A DNA stretch of 64,000 bases from Aeromicrobium massiliense JC14 (GTDB lineage: Bacteria; Actinomycetota; Actinomycetes; Propionibacteriales; Nocardioidaceae): NCBI RefSeq assembly GCF_000312105.1, contig NZ_HE978636.1, positions 241,696 to 305,695 of the forward strand, read 5' to 3'. The position numbers and the translations under genes were made by a program. Below the pieces are notes generated by a model. The model did not search any database. It saw only the letters and a program-made list of their open reading frames with translations, and was not told the DNA's origin. Position 1 is the first letter of the stretch. Every line of letters starts with the position of its first letter. Below are positions 35,076 to 42,766 of the stretch, piece by piece.

Positions 35076-36025
35076 GCGACCGCCCCGGCGGCGGCGCTCG
35101 GCTCGAACGAGCCGGGCGGCGGGACGACGCCGTTGGCGGCGCACCAGGCGCCGGGCTCCTTCTGGCCCCGGCGCGGACGCCCGTCGGAGGGCTCGAGCTG
35201 GCGCGCGATGGGCGGCAGCGGCGGCATCTCGATGCTCGCCTCGGCGGCGAGCTCGTCGGCGTCCTTCTCCTCGCTCATGCCGATGGGGCCGACGCGCTGG
35301 GCGTTGAGGAACTGGGCGACGACGGGCTCGCGGCTGCTGAGCAGCATCTCGCGCGGGCCGAACATCGCCAGGTGCTTGTGGTAGAGCAGGCCGATGTTGT
35401 CGGGCACCGTGCGGGCGGTGTTGATGTCGTGCGTGACGATGAGGAAGGTCGCGTCGATCTGCGCGTTCAGGTCGATGAACAGCTGGTTGATGTACGCGGT
35501 GCGCACCGGGTCGAGGCCGGAGTCGGGCTCGTCGATGAGCAGGATCTCGGGGTCCATGACCAGGGCGCGGGCGAGCCCGGCGCGCTTGCGCATGCCGCCG
35601 GAGATCTCGCCGGGCAGCTTGTGCTCGGCGCCGGCCAGGCCGACCAGGTCCATCTTCTCCATGACGACCTGGCGGACCTGCGACTCGCTCTTGCGGGTGT
35701 GCTCGCGCAGCGGGAAGGCGACGTTGTCGTACAGGTCCATCGAGCCGAACATCGCGCCGTCCTGGAACAGCACGCCGAACAGCTTGCGGATCTCGTAGAG
35801 CTGGCGCTCCGAGCACGAGGCGATGTCGACGCCCTCGATGAGGATGCTGCCCCGGTCGGGCTTGAGCAGCCCGATGAGGGACTTGAGGAAGACCGACTTG
35901 CCGGTGCCGGACGGGCCGAGCATCACCGAGATCTCGCCGGCGGGGAGCGTCAGGGTCACGTCGTTCCAGATCACCTGGCTGCCGAACTTCTTCGTCAGGC
36001 CGTCGACCTTGACCTCGACTCCCAT
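35072..36025 (-). CDS. mkl: Mce transporter ATPase (MlaF/Mkl/MceG-like)
   Basis: A 317-residue ABC ATPase. Walker A GPSGTGKS is at 37-44, signature SGGMRKR at 142-148, Walker B ILLIDEP at 161-167 and the H-switch at H199. Residues beyond 245 form a polar Mkl-like tail. It energises the two YrbE permeases of the same operon, of which it is the first gene; the ATG follows GGGGGAGAG. In M. tuberculosis the homologue mkl lies alone near rplJ-rplL, unlinked to mce operons, and serves all of them. Here the ATPase sits at the same locus but is joined to a full mce set. Confidence 0.93.
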   Translation of the reverse strand: MGVEVKVDGLTKKFGSQVIWNDVTLTLPAGEISVMLGPSGTGKSVFLKSLIGLLKPDRGSILIEGVDIASCSERQLYEIRKLFGVLFQDGAMFGSMDLYDNVAFPLREHTRKSESQVRQVVMEKMDLVGLAGAEHKLPGEISGGMRKRAGLARALVMDPEILLIDEPDSGLDPVRTAYINQLFIDLNAQIDATFLIVTHDINTARTVPDNIGLLYHKHLAMFGPREMLLSSREPVVAQFLNAQRVGPIGMSEEKDADELAAEASIEMPPLPPIARQLEPSDGRPRRGQKEPGAWCAANGVVPPPGSFEPSAAAGAVA

Positions 36026-36078
36026 GCTCTCCCCCTTCGACGTCCTGGGTGCCCGCGCCTCTCCCCGCGCGAGTCAGG

Positions 36079-36109
36079 ACCATAGTGTGGCCCAGGACAC
36101 AGGTTTCAA
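36079..36109 (-). promoter_or_regulatory. Putative mce operon promoter
   Basis: On the minus strand TTGAAA (36109-36104), then TATGGT (36084-36079) with a 19-base gap, or CACTAT with 16. It lies about 55 bases upstream of the ATPase ATG and just after the rplL terminator. The spacer is not optimal. Confidence 0.4.
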
Positions 36110-36162
36110 CGAGTCGAGATCGAGCAGGTTACGGACGAGTACGAAACCGGCCCGGGACGCGC

Positions 36163-36198
36163 GAGAGGCGCCCACCCCGTGCGGGGTGAGCGCCTCTC
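36163..36198 (-). terminator. Terminator after rplL
   Basis: Arms 36163-36178 and 36183-36198 pair in 15 of 16 positions around GTGC, 43 bases beyond the rplL stop. It separates the rplJ-rplL transcript from the mce operon. Confidence 0.85.
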
Positions 36199-36240
36199 GT
36201 CGGAGGTGCCTGCGTCGCGGTCAGCCCGCGACGCGTGCGA

Positions 36241-36630
36241 TCACTTGAGAGTGATCGTGGCGCCGGCGGCCTCGAGGGCCTCCTTCGCCTTCTCGGCGGT
36301 CTCCTTGTTGACACCCTCCAGGATCGCCTTCGGGGCGCCCTCGACGAGGTCCTTGGCCTCCTTGAGGCCGAGGCTCGTGAGGCCACGCACCTCCTTGATG
36401 ACCTGGATCTTCTTGTCGCCGGCCGACTCGAGGACGACGTCGAACTCGTCCTTCTCAGCAGCGGCCTCGCCGGCGTCAGCGCCGCCGGCGGCGGGGGCCG
36501 CGGCAACGGCGACCGGAGCGGCCGCGGTGACGTCGAAGGTGTCCTCGAACTGCTTCACGAACTCGGAGAGCTCGATCAGCGTCATTTCCTTGAAAGCATC
36601 CAGCAGCTCGTCGGTGCTCAGCTTCGCCAT
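36241..36630 (-). CDS. rplL: 50S ribosomal protein L7/L12
   Basis: 129 residues. N-terminal dimerisation helix pair ([21 protein letters not shown]), Ala/Pro/Gly hinge at about 36-58, and the globular C-terminal domain that contacts elongation factors ([20 protein letters not shown]). It forms the ribosomal stalk with L10, encoded 56 bases upstream. The ATG at 36630 follows GGAAGGA. Confidence 0.99.
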   Translation of the reverse strand: MAKLSTDELLDAFKEMTLIELSEFVKQFEDTFDVTAAAPVAVAAAPAAGGADAGEAAAEKDEFDVVLESAGDKKIQVIKEVRGLTSLGLKEAKDLVEGAPKAILEGVNKETAEKAKEALEAAGATITLK

Positions 36631-36686
36631 GGGTGGCGTCCTTCCTGACTAGAGACCCCGAGGGGGTCCCGATGGTGGATCGGGCT

Positions 36687-37313
36687 TCAGCCCTCGGTGG
36701 TGGCCTCGGCCTCGGGGGCCTCGGCGGGGGTGGCGTCCTCGGAGACCGCGACGGTCTCCTCGGCAGCCGGGGCAGCGCCGCCGGCCAGGACGGACGGGTC
36801 CGCCTCGGCCTTGCTCTGCAGCGCGAAGACCGTCGCAGCGGTCTTCGAGAGCGGCGCGTTGAACAGTGCGGCGGCCTTCGACAGGTTCGCCTTCATGCCG
36901 CCCGCGAGCTTGGCGAGGAGGACCTCGCGCGACTCGAGGTCGGCCAGCTTGTTGATCTCGTCCGCCGAGAGCGACTTCCCGTCGAGGAAGCCTCCCTTGA
37001 GGACGAGGGGGGTGTTCGCCTTCGAGAAGTCACGCAGGCCCTTGGCCGCCTCCACCGGGTCGCCCGTGATGAAGGCGATGGCGGTCGGTCCGGTCAGCAG
37101 CGACTCGTCGAAGTCGATGCCGGCGTCCCGCAGGGCGATCTTGGTGAGCGTGTTCTTCGCGACGGCATAGCTCGCGTTCCCACCGAGCGAGCGCCGCAGG
37201 TCCTGCAGCTGCTTCACGGTGAGCCCGCGGTACTCGGTGAGGACGGCGCCGTTCGACTCGCGGAAGCTGTCCGCGAGCTCGGCGACTGCCGCAACCTTGT
37301 CCGGGCGTGCCAT
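36687..37313 (-). CDS. rplJ: 50S ribosomal protein L10
   Basis: 208 residues from ATG 37313, beginning [15 protein letters not shown], with [10 protein letters not shown] in the rRNA-binding domain. The acidic Ala/Glu-rich tail, about 35 residues longer than E. coli L10, is usual in actinobacteria. The ATG is preceded by GGAAGGAGA. L10 with L12 binds the leader of its own mRNA in many bacteria, and the leader here is long enough for that. A longer in-frame reading upstream runs through the leader and is not real. Confidence 0.98.
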   Translation of the reverse strand: MARPDKVAAVAELADSFRESNGAVLTEYRGLTVKQLQDLRRSLGGNASYAVAKNTLTKIALRDAGIDFDESLLTGPTAIAFITGDPVEAAKGLRDFSKANTPLVLKGGFLDGKSLSADEINKLADLESREVLLAKLAGGMKANLSKAAALFNAPLSKTAATVFALQSKAEADPSVLAGGAAPAAEETVAVSEDATPAEAPEAEATTEG

Positions 37314-37478
37314 GGGTCTCCTTCCAGCACAGATCAGTGCCGAGTGCTGAGCCCACGAGAAACGCCCCGGGCACAGGGCCACGGGGCGCGATGGTGTGTC
37401 GCTTGCGTGAACCTGCGCGGGCCGCCCTTGCGGGCACTTCGGGAGACTCGGGTGAGTCGCCAACCAGCGGTCTTCGGC
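37314..37478 (-). promoter_or_regulatory. rplJ 5' leader, possible L10 autoregulatory region
   Basis: About 165 bases separate the predicted start near 37478 from the rplJ ATG. A 7-bp hairpin lies at 37363-37388 (CGCCCCG pairing with CGGGGCG). Other GC-rich complementary stretches occur upstream of it. L10-L12 binding leaders are known in several phyla; I cannot confirm the fold. Confidence 0.45.
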
Positions 37479-37484
37479 TCGGCC

Positions 37485-37514
37485 ATGCTACGCGACGGCC
37501 CCCGCCCGGACCAA
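37485..37514 (-). promoter_or_regulatory. rplJ-rplL promoter overlapping the upstream terminator
   Basis: On the minus strand TTGGTC (37514-37509), an 18-base spacer and TAGCAT (37490-37485). The -35 lies in the loop and inner stem of the hairpin that ends the LppX-like gene. Confidence 0.55.
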
Positions 37515-37533
37515 ATCGGTCAGGGCGGGGGCC
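37497..37533 (-). terminator. Terminator of the LppX-like lipoprotein gene
   Basis: GGCCCCCGCCC (37497-37507) pairs with GGGCGGGGGCC (37523-37533). An inner GACC/GGTC pair follows and the loop is 5 bases. It starts 13 bases after the gene stop. Confidence 0.85.
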
Positions 37534-37545
37534 GGCGGGGTGGTG

Positions 37546-38352
37546 TCAGGACGCGGTGGAGAACGGGTCCTGGTCGGTGATCTCGGACGCCTTGGGGGCG
37601 GCGATGTCGAGGTCCTCGCCCCACTTGCTGTAGTCGACCGTGACCGTGCCGGCGCTCGTCGTCGTCATGCGGCGGATGAGGTCGTCGGGGCCGATCCACA
37701 TCGTGTACTCGATCGTGGCCGGCATGCCCGCGGCGCCCTGGCCGGCCGACTGGCCGGCGGCCTCCTGCAGCTTGGCCGTGTCGACGGTGACCTCGTAGGG
37801 CTGGGCCTCGACACCGTCGATCTGCACCGGGTCGCCGGTGGCCTCGAAGCCGGAGATGGCCTCGTCGAGCTGCTCGACCTGCGCGGACGGGTCGAGCTGG
37901 TCGACCAGGCTGCCGTACTGCTTGCCGATCGGGTTGCTCTCGTCGGTGAGGTCGATCTTCACGTACTTGCCGGACGTCAGCTGGCCCAGGCGCATGTACA
38001 TGACCTGGTCGACCAGGACCAGGTCCATCGCGCCGGTCTCGCCGGTGTCCATCGTCATCGAGACGGCGGTCTTCGCCGGGTCGTCGCTGACCCGGACGTC
38101 GCCCTCGCCGGTGATCTTCTGCCCGGCGGCGTCCACGGTCATCGTCATGTGGCTGGTGCCGGCCTCGACCTGCGCGTCGGCGATCCGCTCGGCGAAGTCG
38201 TCCTTGGTCAGGGTGGCCGGCTCGGCGTCCTTCGAGGCCGCTGCGCTCGTGTCTGACGACGCGTCCGAGCCGCCGTCGGAGCCGCAGGCTCCCAGGACGA
38301 GCGCCGCCGCGAGCGCGGTCGCGGCGAGCATGGACGGGCGGCGTGCCTTCAT
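37546..38352 (-). CDS. LppX/LprAFG-like lipoprotein
   Basis: 268 residues. The signal peptide ends in LVLGAC, with C23 as lipidation site, then a Ser/Asp-rich linker. The rest resembles the LppX_LprAFG half-barrel fold: TLTKDDFAERIADAQVEAGTSHMTM early, then DLVLVDQVMYMRL, and a late IWIGPDDL-like block (MWIGPDDLIRRM). Relatives carry lipids in a hydrophobic pocket in the cell envelope. It sits between rplA and rplJ, with its own promoter, palindromic operators and terminator, so it is a separately regulated unit inserted in the ribosomal cluster. ATG 38352 follows GGGGGAGAG. Confidence 0.8.
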   Translation of the reverse strand: MKARRPSMLAATALAAALVLGACGSDGGSDASSDTSAAASKDAEPATLTKDDFAERIADAQVEAGTSHMTMTVDAAGQKITGEGDVRVSDDPAKTAVSMTMDTGETGAMDLVLVDQVMYMRLGQLTSGKYVKIDLTDESNPIGKQYGSLVDQLDPSAQVEQLDEAISGFEATGDPVQIDGVEAQPYEVTVDTAKLQEAAGQSAGQGAAGMPATIEYTMWIGPDDLIRRMTTTSAGTVTVDYSKWGEDLDIAAPKASEITDQDPFSTAS

Positions 38353-38379
38353 GTGATCTCTCCCCCAGGGTGCTGGTGC

Positions 38380-38395
38380 GCGGACGATCGTCCGC
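38380..38395. promoter_or_regulatory. Perfect palindrome at the LppX-like gene start point, candidate operator
   Basis: GCGGACGATCGTCCGC is a perfect 16-bp palindrome. A TAGGGT -10-like element (minus strand, 38407-38402) lies directly upstream, so the palindrome covers the expected +1 to about +16. A repressor of TetR type is plausible. Confidence 0.55.
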
Positions 38396-38401
38396 ACCGC
38401 C

Positions 38402-38407
38402 ACCCTA
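38402..38407 (-). promoter_or_regulatory. -10 element of the LppX-like gene
   Basis: TAGGGT on the minus strand, about 50 bases before the ATG at 38352. It lies between the two palindrome copies. No clear -35. Confidence 0.45.
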
Positions 38408-38433
38408 CGGCGTGGGCCCTCGGCGGCGCCGCC

Positions 38434-38446
38434 CGGAGATCGTCCG
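38434..38446. promoter_or_regulatory. Second, imperfect copy of the LppX-promoter palindrome
   Basis: CGGAGATCGTCCG equals the core of the 38380-38395 palindrome with one base missing. Centres are about 52 bp apart, near five helical turns, on either side of the -10. Confidence 0.45.
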
Positions 38447-38457
38447 GAGACGGACGC

Positions 38458-38489
38458 GGCCCCCTGCCCGCCGGAGCGGACAGGGGGCC
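38458..38489 (-). terminator. Terminator of rplK-rplA
   Basis: Arms 38458-38469 and 38478-38489 pair in 11 of 12 positions with an 8-base loop, 22 bases after the rplA stop. It isolates the ribosomal transcript from the lipoprotein gene. Confidence 0.85.
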
Positions 38490-38511
38490 ACGATCGTGGA
38501 GCGAGAGGCGA

Positions 38512-39228
38512 TCAGGCCTCGTCGTCGCTGGCCACCGCGCGCGTGCGGTTCGGGTCGACGGGGACGCCCGGACCCATCGTCGTGGAGACGGTGACCTTCT
38601 TGATGTAGCGGCCCTTGGAGCTGCTGGGCTTGAGCCGCAGCACCTCCTCGAGGGCGGCGGCGTAGTTCTCGGCCAGCTGCTGGGTGCTGAACGAGGACTT
38701 GCCGATGATGAAGTGCAGGTTGGCGTGGCGATCGACGCGGAACTCGATCTTGCCGCCCTTGATGTCCGCGACGGCCTTGGCGACGTCGGGGGTGACCGTG
38801 CCCGTCTTCGGGTTCGGCATCAGGTTGCGGGGACCGAGGACGCGGCCGAGGCGACCGACCTTGCCCATCATGTCGGGGGTGGCGACGACCGCGTCGAAGT
38901 CGAGCCAGCCCTCGCTGACCTTCTCGACGAGCTCGTCGGCACCGACGAAGTCGGCGCCGGCCTCACGGGCGGCGTCGGCGTTGGCGCCGGTGGCGAAGAC
39001 CAGGACCCGGGCGGTCTTGCCGGTGCCGTGCGGGAGGTTGACGGTGCCGCGCACCATCTGGTCGGCCTTGCGCGGGTCGACGCCCAGACGCATGGACACG
39101 TCCACGGTCTGGTCGAACTTGCCGGCGGGCGACGAGGTGGCGAGCTCGATGGCCGCCACCGGGGAGTAGAGCGCGTCGCGGTCGATCTTGTCGGCGACCG
39201 CGCGGTACGCCTTGGAACGCTGTGTCAT
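38512..39228 (-). CDS. rplA: 50S ribosomal protein L1
   Basis: 238 residues from ATG 39228. The L1 blocks [25 protein letters not shown] and [18 protein letters not shown] are intact. It binds 23S rRNA at the E-site stalk and often represses its own operon with L11. It lies 67 bases downstream of rplK, normal order. The upstream extension of the frame lacks a ribosome binding site. Confidence 0.99.
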   Translation of the reverse strand: MTQRSKAYRAVADKIDRDALYSPVAAIELATSSPAGKFDQTVDVSMRLGVDPRKADQMVRGTVNLPHGTGKTARVLVFATGANADAAREAGADFVGADELVEKVSEGWLDFDAVVATPDMMGKVGRLGRVLGPRNLMPNPKTGTVTPDVAKAVADIKGGKIEFRVDRHANLHFIIGKSSFSTQQLAENYAAALEEVLRLKPSSSKGRYIKKVTVSTTMGPGVPVDPNRTRAVASDDEA

Positions 39229-39295
39229 GACTGGCTTCTTTCTGTGTACCAGGAGTGGTGCGGGCCCAGCTGGCCCTTCCACGGGAGGGGGTTGA

Positions 39296-39724
39296 TCAGT
39301 CGGTGGTGATGCCCATGGAGCGGGCGGTTCCCTCGATGATCTTCATGGCCTGATCGATGTCGTTCGCGTTCAGGTCCGGCAGCTTGGTCGTGGCGATCTC
39401 GCGGACCTGGTCCTTGGAGAGCTTGCCGACCTTGTCGGTGTGCGGGACGGACGAGCCCTTCTGCAGGCCAGCGGCCTTCTTGATGAGCTCGGCGGCCGGC
39501 GGGGTCTTGGTGATGAACGAGAACGTGCGGTCCTCGTAGATCGTGATCTCGACCGGGATGACGTTGCCGCGCATGGACTCCGTCGCGGCGTTGTACGCCT
39601 TGCAGAACTCCATGATGTTGACGCCGTGCGGGCCGAGGGCCGTACCGACCGGCGGGGCCGGGTTGGCCTGGCCGGCCTGGAGCTGCACCTTGACGAGGGC
39701 AGCGACCTTCTTCTTGGGAGGCAT
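39296..39724 (-). CDS. rplK: 50S ribosomal protein L11
   Basis: 142 residues. The N-terminal thiostrepton-region motif [17 protein letters not shown] and the C-terminal rRNA-binding domain ([24 protein letters not shown]) are complete. It forms the GTPase-associated centre and is needed for RelA activation in many bacteria. ATG at 39724. Confidence 0.99.
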   Translation of the reverse strand: MPPKKKVAALVKVQLQAGQANPAPPVGTALGPHGVNIMEFCKAYNAATESMRGNVIPVEITIYEDRTFSFITKTPPAAELIKKAAGLQKGSSVPHTDKVGKLSKDQVREIATTKLPDLNANDIDQAMKIIEGTARSMGITTD

Positions 39725-39776
39725 GTGTGTTCGGGTCCTTGCTTGTGTGACTGTCGGGTGGACGAACCGAGCCGGT

Positions 39777-40625
39777 TCAGACCTTCTGGATCTGGGTGAA
39801 GCTCAGCTCGACCGGGGTCTCACGACCGAAGATCTCCACGAGGGCCTTGACCCGCGCGGCGTCGATGTTGATCTCGGTGATCGTGGCGTGCAGCGTCGCG
39901 AACGGTCCATCGACGACCATGACGGAGTCGCCGACGATGAAGTCGGAGAACTCGACCTTGGGGGTCTTCGCGGTGGGCTGCTCGGAGGACGTCGCCGCCG
40001 GAGCGGCCTCGGCCTCCATCACCGGGGCGAGCATCTGCTCGACCTCGGTGAGGCTCAGGGGGACGGGCTGGTGGGAGTTGCCCACGAACCCGGTGACCGA
40101 CGGGGTGTGGCGCACGACGCCCCACGACTCGTCGGTGAGGTACATGCGGACCAGGACGTAGCCGGGCAGGACGGTGCGCTTGACCATCTTGCGCTGGCCG
40201 TTCTTGATCTCGGCGACCTCCTCGGTCGGCACGACGATCTCGAAGATGTCGTCCTCGGCGTTGAGCGAGACGATGCGGTTCTCGAGGTTCGCCTTCACGC
40301 GCTTCTCCATGCCGGAGTACGTGTGGACGACGTACCAGTCGCCGGGCTGGGTGCGCAGCCGGTCGCGGAACTCGTCGAGCGGGTCCTGCTCCTCGGCGGC
40401 CTCGTCGTCAGCCGCGCCCTCGTCGCCCTCGGCGGTCTCGTCGTCAGCCTGCTCGCCGTCCTCGACCTCGACCGGCGCCTCGTCGTCGACGGTCGGCTCG
40501 GACGCCTCGTCGGCCTCCGGCGCGTGGTCGTCGGCCTCGCGGGCCTCGGGGGAGGCGTCCTCGACGGCGTCGACCTCGTCGGCCGCGACCTCGTCGGTGG
40601 CGGTGTCGTCGAATGGCTGCGTCAC
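39777..40625 (-). CDS. nusG: Transcription termination/antitermination factor NusG with acidic N-terminal extension
   Basis: 282 residues. The first ~95 are almost purely acidic and Ala-rich (disordered). The NGN domain follows ([36 protein letters not shown]), then a 25-residue Ala/Glu/Thr insert, and the KOW domain ([13 protein letters not shown]) ending FTQIQKV. NusG binds RNA polymerase and links it to Rho or the ribosome. The extension and insert are known to vary in actinobacteria. GTG 40625 was chosen as the first start after a GAGAG site; the frame stays open further upstream into secE. Confidence 0.97.
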   Translation of the reverse strand: MTQPFDDTATDEVAADEVDAVEDASPEAREADDHAPEADEASEPTVDDEAPVEVEDGEQADDETAEGDEGAADDEAAEEQDPLDEFRDRLRTQPGDWYVVHTYSGMEKRVKANLENRIVSLNAEDDIFEIVVPTEEVAEIKNGQRKMVKRTVLPGYVLVRMYLTDESWGVVRHTPSVTGFVGNSHQPVPLSLTEVEQMLAPVMEAEAAPAATSSEQPTAKTPKVEFSDFIVGDSVMVVDGPFATLHATITEINIDAARVKALVEIFGRETPVELSFTQIQKV

Positions 40626-40657
40626 GTTAAGTCTCTCGATCCTCAGTTGGCGGGGGC

Positions 40658-40876
40658 TCAGGCGAAGAGCGCGAAGACGGCCTTGCCGAACCCGTAGTCC
40701 AGGCCGGCCACGAACGCCATCATGACCAGCACGAACACCAGGACGACGAAGAAGTACTGCACGACCTGCGGGCGTGTGGGCCACACGACCTTGCGCAGCT
40801 CGGCGACCACCTGGCGGTAGAACGTGATCGGCGACGTGCGGCCGCGCTTGGCGACTGCCTCGTGGTGCTCGCTCAC
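40658..40876 (-). CDS. secE: Protein translocase subunit SecE
   Basis: 72 residues. The conserved amphipathic [17 protein letters not shown] is followed by one transmembrane helix ([22 protein letters not shown]). It clamps SecY in the translocon. GTG 40876 is preceded by GAGAAGG; the longer frame runs into the tRNA-Trp spacer. It lies 32 bases upstream of nusG and 30 downstream of tRNA-Trp, the standard order. Confidence 0.97.
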   Translation of the reverse strand: MSEHHEAVAKRGRTSPITFYRQVVAELRKVVWPTRPQVVQYFFVVLVFVLVMMAFVAGLDYGFGKAVFALFA

Positions 40877-40906
40877 AGGTGCCTTCTCTCGTCGTGTCCT
40901 CGGTCG

Positions 40907-40979
40907 CACGGCACGAGGGACTTGAACCCCCAACCTTCGGTTTTGGAGACCGATGCTCTGCCAGTTGAGCTAGTGCCGT
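40907..40979 (-). tRNA. tRNA-Trp (CCA)
   Basis: 73-nt cloverleaf. Acceptor ACGGCAC/GTGCCGT with discriminator G, D-arm GCTC/GAGC, anticodon loop CTCCAAA (anticodon CCA), T-loop TTCAAGT. The 3' CCA is not encoded. It precedes secE, as in most actinobacteria. The 158-bp gap upstream to 41138 has a TTGACC element but no clear -10. Confidence 0.97.
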
Positions 40980-41124
40980 TCGGTGAGCGGCCGCGTCGAC
41001 CCGCCCGCACGAGGGCATGGCAAGTCAGCGTGACAATTCACCGGTGCGGTCAAGTGTAGGGGGTGGCGCCGCGCGAGTCGAACCCGGTGGGCCCGCCTGG
41101 CGTGAGGAGGCGTCGCGGACGCGG

Positions 41125-41130
41125 TAGCGT
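41125..41130 (+). promoter_or_regulatory. -10 element for a leaderless adenosine deaminase mRNA
   Basis: TAGCGT ends 7 bases before the GTG start, placing the expected transcription start on or next to the first base of the codon. Confidence 0.5.
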
Positions 41131-41137
41131 CGCGGCC

Positions 41138-42184
41138 GTGGGCACCGACCGAGCGCAGGACCGACCGAACGGCGCACGCAGCCTGACCGCGCTGCCCAAG
41201 GCGCACCTGCACCTGCACTTCACCGGCTCGATGCGGCACGGGACGCTGCTGGAGCTGGCCGAGCGCGACGGCGTCCGCCTGCCGCCGTCGCTCGTCGAGG
41301 AGTGGCCGCCGCAGCTCGCCGCCACCGACGAGAAGGGCTGGTTCCGCTTCCAGCGGCTGTACGACGTCGCCCGCTCGGTGCTGCGCACGGAGCCGGACGT
41401 CCGCCGGCTGGTGCGCGAGGCCGCCGAGGACGACCTCGCCGACGGCGCGGTCTGGACCGAGATCCAGGTCGACCCGTCCGGCTACGGCGGACGCTTCGGC
41501 GGCATCACCGCGTTCACCGACCTCGTGCTGGACGCGGTGCGCGACGCCGAGCGGACGACCGGGCTGCGGATGGGCGTCGTCGTGGCCGCCAACCGCACCC
41601 GCCACCCGCTGGACGCGCGCACGCTGGCCCGGCTCGCCGCCCAGTACGCCGGCCGCGGGGTGCTGGGCTTCGGGCTCTCCAACGACGAACGCCGCGGCAC
41701 GACCGAGGACTTCGCCCCCGCCTTCGCGATCGCCTCGCGGGCCGGGCTGGCGTCCGTGCCGCACGGCGGCGAGCTGCTCGGGCCGGCGCACGTGACGCAG
41801 TGCCTGGACCACCTGCACCCCGACCGCCTGGGCCACGGCGTGCGGTCCAGCGAGGACCCGCGCGTGCTCGACCGGGTCGCCGCCGCCGGGGTCGCGCTCG
41901 AGGTGTGCCCCAGCTCCAACGTCGCGCTCGGCGTCTACCGGACGATCGACGAGGTGCCGGTGCGCACGCTGGTCGAGCACGGCGTGCAGGTCGCGCTCGG
42001 CGCCGACGACCCGCTGCTGTTCGGCTCCCGGCTCGCCGGGCAGTACGCGCTGCTGCGAGCGGCGCAGGACTTCAGCGACGACGAGCTGGCCGAGCTGGCC
42101 CGCATGTCGCTGCGGGCCAGCCGCGCCCCGCAGGACGTCCGCGAGCCGGCGTTGTCCGCCGTCGACGAGTGGCTGCGCAGCTAG
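41138..42184 (+). CDS. Adenosine deaminase family protein
   Basis: 348 residues of the metal-dependent amidohydrolase superfamily. KAHLHLHFTGSM carries the first metal-binding histidines. SVPHGGELLG holds the catalytic-type Glu, RLGHG the next histidine, EVCPSSN a family block, and ALGADDPLLFGS the terminal metal-binding Asp. It probably deaminates adenosine or a related purine such as aminodeoxyfutalosine; sequence alone does not separate these. The start is GTG 41138. There is no Shine-Dalgarno, but a -10 lies 7 bases upstream, suggesting a leaderless message. Confidence 0.82.
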   Translation: MGTDRAQDRPNGARSLTALPKAHLHLHFTGSMRHGTLLELAERDGVRLPPSLVEEWPPQLAATDEKGWFRFQRLYDVARSVLRTEPDVRRLVREAAEDDLADGAVWTEIQVDPSGYGGRFGGITAFTDLVLDAVRDAERTTGLRMGVVVAANRTRHPLDARTLARLAAQYAGRGVLGFGLSNDERRGTTEDFAPAFAIASRAGLASVPHGGELLGPAHVTQCLDHLHPDRLGHGVRSSEDPRVLDRVAAAGVALEVCPSSNVALGVYRTIDEVPVRTLVEHGVQVALGADDPLLFGSRLAGQYALLRAAQDFSDDELAELARMSLRASRAPQDVREPALSAVDEWLRS

Positions 42185-42187
42185 TCT
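42182..42187 (+). promoter_or_regulatory. -10 element for a leaderless DUF4190 mRNA, overlapping the deaminase stop codon
   Basis: TAGTCT begins with the TAG stop of the deaminase gene and ends 6 bases before the GTG start of the next gene. Confidence 0.5.
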
Positions 42188-42193
42188 GTCCCG

Positions 42194-42763
42194 GTGAGCA
42201 ACCAGGAGCCCGGCACCCCCGACGGAGCCGACGGACAGCAGCGCCCCGGCGACCCCCAGCCGCCCGAGCCGCCGGCCGGCGGGGCGCAGCCGTGGCCCCA
42301 GCAGCCGCCGCCGCAGCAGGACTGGCAGCAGCCCGGGTGGCCGCAGCAGCCGCCCCCGCAGGGCTGGCAGCAGCCCGGGTGGCAGGAGGCGCCCCAGCAG
42401 GGATGGGAGCGGCCGGGTTGGCCGCCGCCGCAGCCGGCCCCACGGCCCGAGAACAAGCTGGGCGGCGCGACGACCGCCCTCGTGCTCGGGCTGGTGGCCC
42501 TGGCCGGCGGCGTCGTCTGCGGGCTGCCGCTGCTGGTCGGGCCGTTCGCGTGGGTCACGGGCGCGCGCGCCCGCAACGAGATCGACCGCTACCCCGGACG
42601 CTGGACGAACCGCTCCGAGGCGACCGCCGGCATGGTCATGGGCATCGTCGCGACCGTGCTGGTCGTGCTGGCCGTCCTGCTGATCGCGCTGTTCCTGGTG
42701 ATCGGCTTCAGCGGCGGGTTCGAGGACCCCGGCTACGACGGCGGCGAGTGGGACTCGGTCTGA
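42194..42763 (+). CDS. DUF4190-type membrane protein with Pro/Gln/Trp-rich N-terminus
   Basis: 189 residues. The first ~85 are low complexity with repeated QQPGW / PQQ / PGW units. A two-helix DUF4190-like membrane hairpin follows: ATTALVLGLVALAGGVVCGLPLLVGPFAWVTGARARNEI, then AGMVMGIVATVLVVLAVLLIALFLVIGF. The tail is acidic. Function is unknown; such proteins are common small membrane proteins of actinobacteria. It ends 3 bases from the convergent murB stop, with no hairpin between. Confidence 0.8.
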   Translation: MSNQEPGTPDGADGQQRPGDPQPPEPPAGGAQPWPQQPPPQQDWQQPGWPQQPPPQGWQQPGWQEAPQQGWERPGWPPPQPAPRPENKLGGATTALVLGLVALAGGVVCGLPLLVGPFAWVTGARARNEIDRYPGRWTNRSEATAGMVMGIVATVLVVLAVLLIALFLVIGFSGGFEDPGYDGGEWDSV

Positions 42764-42766
42764 GCC

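Noticed and set aside
24964..36025. mce operon as a recent mobile-element insertion
   Set aside because: No integrase, transposase, flanking repeats or base-composition change; junctions have tidy native promoter and terminator.
36026..36240. Small gene between rplL and the mce ATPase
   Set aside because: The 215 bases are explained by the mce promoter region and the rplL terminator; no frame with a ribosome binding site and plausible protein was seen.
40980..41137. tRNA-Trp promoter
   Set aside because: A TTGACC element is present but no TANNNT lies 16-19 bases downstream, so I could not place a promoter with confidence.
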